Shown piece by piece: positions 7,499-13,135 of a stretch of 21,759 bases of DNA. The stretch is from NCBI GenBank assembly GCA_900757465.1, contig CAAENY010000040.1, positions 1 through 21,759 of the forward strand, given 5' to 3'. This stretch comes from an uncultured Collinsella sp. (GTDB lineage: Bacteria > Actinomycetota > Coriobacteriia > Coriobacteriales > Coriobacteriaceae). Numbering within the stretch: position 1 is the stretch's first letter; each line of letters begins with the position of its first letter. The notes under the pieces were generated by a model. It did no database searches, had not been told where the DNA came from, and worked only from the letters and a program-made list of their open reading frames with translations. Made by a program: the position numbers and the translations under genes.

Positions 7499-8776
7499 TT
7501 GTTTGAATGTGAACTGCCGTTTGACCACAAGACGTTGCATCTGGAGCTCGAGGATAAGAACTTCGCGGGTGTGATGGAAGGTCATCAAAACGAGTTTAAG
7601 ACCACGAAATCGCAGGAAGAGCTGGTAGGGGAGTCGCTTGCCAACCCTTATGGCTCGCCGTCGCTCGAGGAGCTTTGTGCTGGCAAGAAGGATATCGTCA
7701 TCATTAGCTCCGACCATACGCGTCCCGTTCCCTCGCGTGTGACGATGCCTATTCTGCTGCATCACATCCATTCCGCTGCGCCCGAGGCTCGCGTGCGCAT
7801 TTTGGTTGCTACGGGTATGCATCGTCCGTCGACGCATGAGGAACTCGTCAACAAGTACGGCGAGGAGATCGTTGCCAACGAGGAAATCGTTATGCACGTC
7901 GCGACCGATGACAGCATGATGAAAAAGATCGGCACCCTGCCTTCTGGCGGCGAGTGCATCATCAACAAGATTGCTGCCGATTGCGATCTGCTGCTTGCCG
8001 AGGGCTTTATTGAGCCGCACTTCTTTGCCGGTTTCTCTGGTAGCCGCAAGTCCGTCCTGCCTGGCATCGCCAGCTACAAGACCATCATGTACAACCACAA
8101 CGGTCAGTTTGTGAACGATTCCCATTCGCGTGCCGGCAACCTGTGCCACAACCACGTGAGCGAGGACATGTTTGCCGCTGCCGAGATGGCTCACCTTGCC
8201 TTTGTGCTCAACGTGGTGCTCAACGGCAAGCACGAGGTCATCGGCTCCTTTGCCGGCGACATCCACAAGGCGCACGAGGCTGGCTGCGAGTTCGTGAAGA
8301 GCCTTGCCGGCGTTGAGCCCGTCGAGTGCGAGATTGCCATTACCACCAACGGCGGCTACCCGCTCGACCAGAACATCTATCAGGCCGTGAAGGGCATGTG
8401 CTCTGCCGAGGCTACGCTTCCCGAGGGCGGCGTGATCATCGACGTCGCCGGCTGTGCCGACGGTCACGGTGGCGAGGGCTTCTATCACAACATCGCCGAC
8501 AACGATCCGGCGGAGTTTGAGCGTGCCTGCATCGACCGTCCTAAGGACGAGACCCTGCCCGACCAGTGGACGAGCCAGATCTTTGCCCGCATCCTGGCGC
8601 ATCACCCTGTGATCATGGTCACCGACCTGTGCGATCACCAGATGATCAAGGATATGCACATGACGCCGGTCAACACCCTCGATGAGGCGCTCAAGCTCGC
8701 CTTTGAGATGAAGGGTGCCGATGCCAAGGTGGCCGTCATTCCCGATGGCCTGGGCGTTGTCGTCGCACAGCACTAG
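7499..8776 (+). CDS. larA: Lactate racemase (nickel-pincer enzyme LarA)
   Basis: Interconverts L- and D-lactate in the cytosol by hydride transfer through a nickel-pincer nucleotide attached to lysine. The 425-residue sequence aligns along its whole length with my memory of Lactiplantibacillus plantarum LarA, including IVIISSDHTRPVPS, ILVATGMHRPSTHEELVNKY, GFIEPHFFAGFSGSRKSV and NGGYPLDQNIYQAVKGM. Counting from the chosen start, Arg75, His108, His174, Lys184 (cofactor attachment) and His200 fall on the same numbers as in the characterized enzyme, which supports both function and start. The start is TTG 7499 with AGAGGG about 9 bases upstream; the next in-frame Met would cut off the N-terminus. 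A channel gene follows 49 bases later. Genes for cofactor synthesis (larB, larC) converge from the right. LarE is not in the window. Confidence 0.95.
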   Translation: MFECELPFDHKTLHLELEDKNFAGVMEGHQNEFKTTKSQEELVGESLANPYGSPSLEELCAGKKDIVIISSDHTRPVPSRVTMPILLHHIHSAAPEARVRILVATGMHRPSTHEELVNKYGEEIVANEEIVMHVATDDSMMKKIGTLPSGGECIINKIAADCDLLLAEGFIEPHFFAGFSGSRKSVLPGIASYKTIMYNHNGQFVNDSHSRAGNLCHNHVSEDMFAAAEMAHLAFVLNVVLNGKHEVIGSFAGDIHKAHEAGCEFVKSLAGVEPVECEIAITTNGGYPLDQNIYQAVKGMCSAEATLPEGGVIIDVAGCADGHGGEGFYHNIADNDPAEFERACIDRPKDETLPDQWTSQIFARILAHHPVIMVTDLCDHQMIKDMHMTPVNTLDEALKLAFEMKGADAKVAVIPDGLGVVVAQH

Positions 8777-8785
8777 TACGCGGCC

Positions 8786-8800
8786 TAAACGAATCGTTTA
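8786..8800. repeat. Small palindrome between larA and the channel gene
   Basis: TAAACG-AAT-CGTTTA, 6-base arms around 3 bases, 26 bases before the channel start. It could be a processing or attenuation hairpin that sets relative expression; the evidence is only the symmetry. Confidence 0.3.
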
Positions 8801-8825
8801 TAACCGACAAGAAAGATAAGGTTTT

Positions 8826-9557
8826 ATGCTTACCAAACTCCTCTGCGAATTCGGCGCAACGGCCCTCATGATCATCTTTGGCGTGGGCGTGCACTGCGAT
8901 ACCGTGCTTAAGGGTACCAAGTATCAGGGCTCCGGCCATATGTTTGCCATCACCACTTGGTCTTTTGGCATCTCGGTCTGCCTGTTTGTCTTTGGTGGCG
9001 CCGTGTGCATGAACCCGGCTATGGTGCTTGCCCAGTGCATCGTCGGTCTGGTGCCGTGGAGCAGCTGCATCCCCTTCATGATTGCCGATATGCTCGGCGG
9101 CTTTGCGGGTGCCGTGATCGCATGGTTGATGTATGCCGATGAGTTCAAGGCTTCCGATGGTGTCATCGATCCCATTGCTCAGCGCAACATCTTCTCGACC
9201 AACCCCACCACCGAGGGTACGAACTATGCCCGTAATTTCTTCTGCGAGGCTATCTGCACCTTTGTGTTCATCAGCGCCATCCTTGCTGCTGCTAACCGTG
9301 CTGGCGAGAACGTCCTGATGCTCGCTATCTGCGTCGGTCTGATCGTTTGGGCTGTTGGCATGGGCATGGGAGGTATCACTGGCTTCGCCATGAACCAGGC
9401 CCGTGACCTTGGTCCTCGCATGGCCTATCAGGTGCTGCCGATTAAGAACAAGGCTGACAACAACTGGAAGTACGGCCTGCTTGTTCCTGGCATCGCTCCG
9501 TTTGTCGGTGCCGCTCTGGCCGCGCTGTTTGTGCATGGTTTCTTGGGCATGTTCTAG
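8826..9557 (+). CDS. larD: MIP-family channel, LarD-like lactate/glycerol facilitator
   Basis: Aquaglyceroporin-family membrane channel of 243 residues, about the usual length, with six predicted membrane helices and two re-entrant loops. The first NPA box is conserved (Asn63-Pro64-Ala65, in GGAVCMNPAMV), with Cys where many relatives have His. The second box reads Asn190-Gln191-Ala192 in TGFAMNQARDLGPR, so proline is replaced by glutamine; I recall the same NQA form in lactic-acid-bacterial GlpF/LarD proteins. The filter Arg193 is kept. Its place 49 bases behind larA in the same direction, and the known larD of lactobacillar lar operons, point to lactate uptake or release; glycerol transport cannot be excluded. 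ATG 8826 has GATAAGG 4 bases upstream. The symbol is by homology and context. Confidence 0.82.
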   Translation: MLTKLLCEFGATALMIIFGVGVHCDTVLKGTKYQGSGHMFAITTWSFGISVCLFVFGGAVCMNPAMVLAQCIVGLVPWSSCIPFMIADMLGGFAGAVIAWLMYADEFKASDGVIDPIAQRNIFSTNPTTEGTNYARNFFCEAICTFVFISAILAAANRAGENVLMLAICVGLIVWAVGMGMGGITGFAMNQARDLGPRMAYQVLPIKNKADNNWKYGLLVPGIAPFVGAALAALFVHGFLGMF

Positions 9558-9578
9558 TCTGAGGCTACATAGTTGTCC

Positions 9579-9703
9579 GCTGGCCGCATGGGGTAACTTC
9601 CCAGCGCGTCCTCGGACATGCAAAAAGGCTCGCTGCGCACTTCGTGCGGCGAGTCTTTTTGCGTCCTGCGGAATGCGCTGGGAAGTTACCCCATGCGGAC
9701 AGC
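9579..9703. repeat. Nested palindrome B after the channel gene
   Basis: Outer arms 9584-9607 and 9675-9698 are perfectly complementary over 24 bases; after one mismatch, GCTG (9579-9582) pairs with CAGC (9700-9703). The joints GTCCTCGGACATG (9608-9620) and CTGCGGAAT (9666-9674) match those of palindrome A, while the arm sequences do not. It starts 21 bases after the stop codon and lies between the convergent larA-larD and larB-larC-tetR units. Confidence 0.85.
9620..9662. terminator. Bidirectional terminator hairpin inside palindrome B
   Basis: GCAAAAAG (9620-9627) pairs with CTTTTTGC (9655-9662), and CTCGC (9629-9633) with GCGAG (9649-9653), topped by GCAC-TTC-GTGC. The A-run before and T-run after the GC-rich stem make it a plausible terminator on both strands, as suits two converging units. 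Confidence 0.7.
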
Positions 9704-9802
9704 TGCGGGATCTTTGTTGCGTTCGTACAAGCAACCCAATATATATCTGAATTTGGATGGGAGGGGCTTGTTGCTGGTAGGGGCGTTGGGCTTCTGTCGA
9801 CA

Positions 9803-9869
9803 CTTTGGGATGGATTGTGCTTTGGGTTGGGGCGGCGCTTTGAGATGAGGTCGGAACTTTGGGATGAGG
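9803..9869. repeat. Four degenerate tandem repeats behind tetR
   Basis: CTTTGGGATGG, CTTTGGGTTGG, CTTTGAGATGAGG and CTTTGGGATGAGG begin at 9803, 9820, 9838 and 9857, a period of 17-19 bases. They lie just beyond the tetR stop, on its 3' side. The period is not a multiple of three and no gene covers them. The remaining sequence back to 9704 shows nothing further. Confidence 0.5.
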
Positions 9870-9876
9870 GGTTTAC

Positions 9877-10416
9877 TCAGTTGAAGAGAGGCTTAATGGC
9901 TGATAGGTAGTCTTTGGCTACGTCGGCTTTGGCTGCTTGGAAGTTGTGCCAGGCCCACCATTGGACCATTCCTACGAAGCTTGAGGCTATGTGGTGTAGT
10001 AAGAAGCTGCGGTCCATGGTGGCGGCGGGGCCTGCGGGGTCGACGGGGACGGTTTCGGCTGCGCGCGACATGATGGTCTTGCGGAGGCAGTCGGCGAAGA
10101 CGCGTGAGCCGGCGCCGGCTACGAGGGCTCGAACGCCCTGACGGCGTTCCCAGAGGTTGTTGAGGATATGCTCGACTTGCACGAGTGGGTCGTCGAGCGG
10201 CGTACCATCGTCGTCGAGGGCGTGGGTGCAGATGTCGTTCACGAGCTCGGACAGTAGGTCGTCTTTGTTCTTAAAGAGGCCGTAGAATGTCGCGCGGCCT
10301 ACGTGGGCACGAGCGATGATGTCGCCGACGGTAATCTTGCCGTAATCCTCTTCGCGTAGCAGCTCGGAGAACGCTGCAACGATGGCAGCGCGGCTTTTTT
10401 CTTTGCGGGCATCCAT
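9877..10416 (-). CDS. TetR/AcrR-family transcriptional regulator
   Basis: A 179-residue regulator with the family's N-terminal three-helix DNA-binding domain: the helix-turn-helix covers about residues 28-50 (ITVGDIIARAHVGRATFYGLF) and is followed by NKDDLL, a common start of helix 4. The C-terminal part (about 60-179) is the variable ligand-binding and dimerization region and gives no hint of the ligand. Its start codon is 2 bases after the larC stop, so it is almost certainly co-transcribed and translationally coupled with larB and larC. This makes lactate metabolism or cofactor synthesis its likely target and suggests autoregulation. A candidate operator is the inverted repeat before larB (12175-12206). 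Lactobacillar lar operons use a Crp/Fnr-type LarR instead, so this would be a different control logic. Confidence 0.88.
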   Translation of the reverse strand: MDARKEKSRAAIVAAFSELLREEDYGKITVGDIIARAHVGRATFYGLFKNKDDLLSELVNDICTHALDDDGTPLDDPLVQVEHILNNLWERRQGVRALVAGAGSRVFADCLRKTIMSRAAETVPVDPAGPAATMDRSFLLHHIASSFVGMVQWWAWHNFQAAKADVAKDYLSAIKPLFN

Positions 10417-10418
10417 GG

Positions 10419-11336
10419 CTATGCATCCACGTCAACGAGTAGACAACGGAGCGTGCCGGAGCAACCCTCGTAGGGGCGCTTGCCGGCGCCGTAGCCGACG
10501 GCCTCGATGTGGTAGCGTGCCGGCAGGTGCTCGGACGTGCGCAGCGCGGTGACGATGGCGGCGCCCGTGGGCGTCACGAGCTCGCCAGCGACCGGTGCGG
10601 GCGTGAGGGCGATATTGCCCGCCTGGCACAGGTTGACGACAGCGGGGACGGGAATGGGCATAAGGCCGTGGGCGCAGCGAATGGTTCCGTGGCCTTCGGA
10701 GAGCGACTCGACCACGATGTCCTCAATACCTAGGTCATCGAGGCAGATGGCGACAGAGCAGACGTCGACGATGGAATCGACGGCGCCTACCTCGTGGAAC
10801 ATGACGGTCTCGGGCGTTTTGCCGTGGGCCTTTGCCTCGGCGGCGGCGAGCGCGGTAAAGATGGCGAGCGCACGACGCTTGGTGCCATCGCTTAGCTGCG
10901 AGCCGTCGATGATAGCGGTGACGTCCGCCAAAGAACGGTGGTGATGGTGGTGGGCGTGATGGTGACCCTCGTGGCCATGGCCGTGGGTCTCATGATCATG
11001 CTCATGGCAGTGCTCATGCTCGTCATGGTCATGATGGTGGTGCTCGTGCTCGTGCTCGTGCGTGTGCTCGGCAGCTGCTTCGTTGCCGTAGAGCCATGCC
11101 ATGTCGTGGTCGTGGTTCTCGAGCTCTTCTGCCAGCTGAACGTCGAAATCGCAGGCGTCGATGCCATGCTTGTTTACGCGCGTGACGGCGATCGTAAAGC
11201 CGTCGACCGGCAGTGTGGCGAGCTGTTCGCGCAGGTGCTCCTCGCTGGCGCCCAGGTCGAGCAGGGCCGCGACGGTCATATCGCCGCTGATGCCCGAGGT
11301 GCCGTCGATGATAAGCGTGTGCTGATGATTGGACAT
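10419..11336 (-). CDS. larC: LarC, N-terminal (LarC1) part only: nickel insertion protein
   Basis: LarC is the CTP-dependent cyclometallase that inserts nickel into the pincer nucleotide used by LarA. This 305-residue protein starts with the typical IIDGTSGISGDM and contains MFHEVGAVDSIVD, a GLMPIPVPAV segment, the GELVTPTGAAI motif and a final GYGAGKR...GTLRCLL. Residues 91-133 hold 25 histidines mixed with Asp and Glu, a nickel-binding or storage tract seen in LarC proteins. Full LarC proteins have roughly 400 or more residues, with a C-terminal domain that includes the CTP-binding site; here the protein stops at that domain boundary and tetR follows at once. In L. plantarum the same split (LarC1/LarC2) is bridged by frameshifting, but no LarC2-like frame exists downstream here. 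AAGGAG overlapping the larB stop serves as its ribosome binding site. Confidence 0.88.
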   Translation of the reverse strand: MSNHQHTLIIDGTSGISGDMTVAALLDLGASEEHLREQLATLPVDGFTIAVTRVNKHGIDACDFDVQLAEELENHDHDMAWLYGNEAAAEHTHEHEHEHHHHDHDEHEHCHEHDHETHGHGHEGHHHAHHHHHRSLADVTAIIDGSQLSDGTKRRALAIFTALAAAEAKAHGKTPETVMFHEVGAVDSIVDVCSVAICLDDLGIEDIVVESLSEGHGTIRCAHGLMPIPVPAVVNLCQAGNIALTPAPVAGELVTPTGAAIVTALRTSEHLPARYHIEAVGYGAGKRPYEGCSGTLRCLLVDVDA

Positions 11337-11346
11337 GGAATGCTCC

Positions 11347-12129
11347 TTAGCGGGCGCGGGGTGTGCCGGCGCTCAGATGATTGATAAGACTTGCCTGGTA
11401 AGCGGCGCCAAAGCCGTTGTCGATATTGACGACCGAAACGCCGCTGGCACAGGAGTTGAGCATGGCGAGCAGTGCAGCTACGCCACCAAAACTTGCGCCG
11501 TAGCCAACGCTGGTGGGAACGGCGATGACCGGACAGCTCACCAGACCGCCGATAACGCTCGCCAGCGCGCCCTCCATGCCGGCGATGGCGATGACCACCT
11601 GTGCCTGGGCAAGTTCCTCGGCATGCGCGAGTAGGCGGTGCAGGCCGGCGACGCCTACGTCGTAGAGGCGGTCGACCTCGTTGCCATAGAACTCGGCCGT
11701 CAACGCGGCTTCCTCGGCGACGGGCAGGTCGCTCGTGCCGGCGCAGGCGACGACGATGCGTCCGTTGCCGGTAGGGGAGGGCTTGCCGCCCACGAGGGCG
11801 AGCTGCGCGTCCGGGACATATCCCAGGTCGATGCCGTTGCCGAGGAGCTCCGAGGTGCGGGCTGCCTTTTCGGCATCCAGGCGCGTGACCAGGATGCGCT
11901 CCTGGCCGGCATCGCGCAGCGCTTCGATAATGGCGGCAATTTGCTCGGCGGTTTTACCGGCACCGTAGACAACCTCGCCGGCTCCCTGGCGCACTCCGCG
12001 CGAAAGATCGAGCTGCGCAAAGCCTAAATCGGCGGTCGGAGCCGTCTGGATGCGTGTGAGGGCGTCGGCAGGGGTGACTGATCCGCCGGCAACATCGCTC
12101 AGTAGCTGCTCTAGATCTCGCTTATCCAT
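11347..12129 (-). CDS. larB: LarB, pincer nucleotide biosynthesis carboxylase
   Basis: LarB carboxylates the pyridinium ring of nicotinic acid adenine dinucleotide and hydrolyses it, the first step toward the nickel-pincer cofactor of LarA. The 260-residue protein has a variable N-terminal part (about 1-110, ending in VYGAGKTAEQIAAI) and a PurE-like domain: VVACAGTSDLPVAEEAA, then GVAGLHRL, then IAIAGMEGALASVIGGL, PVIAVPTSVGYGASFGG and the C-terminal VNIDNGFGAA, all LarB hallmarks. I chose ATG 12129 because GAAGGGAAC precedes it at good spacing; an in-frame start 11 codons upstream lacks such a site. larC follows after 10 bases, with its ribosome binding site inside the larB stop region. The upstream gap of 114 bases holds a promoter-like region with a long inverted repeat. 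Confidence 0.93.
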   Translation of the reverse strand: MDKRDLEQLLSDVAGGSVTPADALTRIQTAPTADLGFAQLDLSRGVRQGAGEVVYGAGKTAEQIAAIIEALRDAGQERILVTRLDAEKAARTSELLGNGIDLGYVPDAQLALVGGKPSPTGNGRIVVACAGTSDLPVAEEAALTAEFYGNEVDRLYDVGVAGLHRLLAHAEELAQAQVVIAIAGMEGALASVIGGLVSCPVIAVPTSVGYGASFGGVAALLAMLNSCASGVSVVNIDNGFGAAYQASLINHLSAGTPRAR

Positions 12130-12174
12130 ATATGTTCCCTTCGACGGCGCAAAGTCTAGCACTCAAAGGGTGTT

Positions 12175-12206
12175 TTTCCGAACACTAAGACAAAATTGTT
12201 CGGAAA
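12175..12206. promoter_or_regulatory. Inverted repeat before larB (candidate operator)
   Basis: TTTCCGAACA (12175-12184) and TGTTCGGAAA (12197-12206) are perfectly complementary 10-base arms around 12 bases. The repeat touches the presumed -10 of the larB promoter, so a bound repressor would cover the transcription start. The TetR protein of the same operon is the obvious candidate. It could instead be a weak terminator for serB, but no T-run follows in the leftward direction. Confidence 0.5.
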
Positions 12207-12239
12207 CTATAGGACAGACTGATTCAATTGTTAGACAGA
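12206..12239 (-). promoter_or_regulatory. Candidate larB promoter with direct repeats
   Basis: Read leftward, TATAGT (12211-12206) lies 17 bases after a -35-like CTAACA (12234-12229). On the forward strand GACAGA occurs at 12213-12218 and 12234-12239, exactly 21 bases apart, i.e. two helical turns, which suggests a second regulator site around the -35. The larA upstream region also has CTGTC followed by TATAGT. Confidence 0.4.
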
Positions 12240-12243
12240 TCGG

Positions 12244-12879
12244 CTAGTCGCGCAGGATGATGTCCATGGCGAGCATCAGGTTGCGCTCGTCGATGGCAAA
12301 CGGGGCTGCCTCGCGCGTCTTGGGCTTGGCGCAAAACGCGATGCCAGTGCCCGCGGCCTGGATCATGGGGATGTCGTTGGCGCCGTCGCCGATTGCCACG
12401 GTATGGGTCATGTCGACACCGCACTCAACTGCCCAGTCCAGCAGCTGGATGAGCTTGGACTCCTTGGTCACAATGTCGGCAGCCAACTTACCGGTGAGCT
12501 TGCCGTCCACGACCTCCAGGCGGTTAGCGAGGCAAAAGTCGATACCCGCGGCAGCCACGATCTTGTCAGCGACCTCGTGGAAGCCGCCGCTTACCACGCC
12601 GACCCTCCAGCCCTTGCTGTGCGCCGAGCGCACAAGCTCCAGCGCGCCGGGGGTAAACGTCACGCGCTCAAACGTGCGCTCGAACACGCTCTCGTCCAGG
12701 CCGGCGAGCAGCCCCACGCGCTTCTCGAGCGCTTGCTTAAAGTCCAGCTCGCCGCGCATAGCGCGCTCGGTGATTTGCGCAACTTGCTCGCCTACGCCGG
12801 CCTCCTCGCCCAACAGGTCGATGACCTCCTGGTTGATGAGTGTGGAGTCGATATCCATAACGATGAGGCGTGCAGTCAT
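12244..12879 (-). CDS. serB: Phosphoserine phosphatase
   Basis: HAD-superfamily phosphatase, probably hydrolysing O-phosphoserine to serine, the last step of serine synthesis. Motif I is DIDSTLI (Asp9 nucleophile, Asp11 acid/base), where phosphoserine phosphatases commonly have D-x-D-S-T; motif II is VVSGGF; motif III/IV are Lys in TKESK and GDGANDIPMIQAAG. The cap segment MRGELDFKQALEKRV matches SerB proteins. The 211-residue length fits the short SerB form without a regulatory ACT domain. ATG 12879 is preceded by AAAGG at 6 bases; a start 15 codons upstream has no such site. It reads leftward, divergent from aspS, toward larB, but a promoter-like region and inverted repeat separate it from the lar genes, so co-transcription is uncertain. 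Confidence 0.9.
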   Translation of the reverse strand: MTARLIVMDIDSTLINQEVIDLLGEEAGVGEQVAQITERAMRGELDFKQALEKRVGLLAGLDESVFERTFERVTFTPGALELVRSAHSKGWRVGVVSGGFHEVADKIVAAAGIDFCLANRLEVVDGKLTGKLAADIVTKESKLIQLLDWAVECGVDMTHTVAIGDGANDIPMIQAAGTGIAFCAKPKTREAAPFAIDERNLMLAMDIILRD

Positions 12880-13024
12880 GGCGGGCCTTTCCGAGTGCAG
12901 TTGTATTGGGGCACATTGTCGCACGTGGCGCGCCTTGGCGACGGCCGCGGTGCGTCAATTGTTTCGTCTCCGTCAAGTCTTTGGGCAAGAGTTACTTTTC
13001 CGCGGCACATCGACACAGGTGCGA

Positions 13025-13030
13025 TAAGAT
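13025..13030 (+). promoter_or_regulatory. Weak candidate aspS -10 box
   Basis: TAAGAT lies 106 bases before the aspS start. No good -35 box is found 16-18 bases upstream, so this rests on the hexamer alone. The rest of the serB-aspS gap (12880-13024) shows nothing else recognisable. Confidence 0.25.
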
Positions 13031-13072
13031 AGAACGCCATGTCTGGCTGCGCGGTTTACGCAGGCTGGGCAA

Positions 13073-13114
13073 ATCTGTACGACGCCGCCCGGAACGACAC
13101 GGGGCGGCACAGAT
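13073..13114 (+). promoter_or_regulatory. Leader hairpin before aspS
   Basis: ATCTGT (13073-13078) pairs with ACAGAT (13109-13114) and GCCGCCC (13084-13090) with GGGCGGC (13102-13108), giving a 13-bp stem with a one-sided bulge ACGAC (13079-13083) and an 11-base loop that contains ACGAC again. It ends 5 bases before the AAGGAGG of aspS. The position suits control of translation or RNA stability. No T-box features were seen. Confidence 0.5.
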
Positions 13115-13135
13115 CCATAAAGGAGGATCACTGGT

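Noticed and set aside
7018..7506. Short forward frames of 74 and 81 codons before larA
   Set aside because: No ribosome binding site, family resemblance or typical codon use; the second overlaps the larA start and crosses the terminator hairpin.
6642..9703. Palindromes A and B as a MITE with terminal inverted repeats
   Set aside because: Copies of one MITE should share terminal repeats. Here the arms are unrelated, no target duplication is visible, and only the inner joints are alike.
10381..10440. Programmed frameshift from larC into a larC2 frame
   Set aside because: The sequence beyond the larC stop encodes a convincing TetR protein from its first residues, and no LarC C-terminal motif appears in any frame there.
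10938..11384. A hydrophobic forward frame rich in Met, Val and Leu opposite larC
   Set aside because: It is the complement of the histidine-rich tract of LarC, which automatically gives Met/Val-rich codons.
12880..13135. T-box or known riboswitch ahead of aspS
   Set aside because: No T-box consensus, specifier-loop architecture or terminator/antiterminator pair could be found; only the single leader stem is supported.
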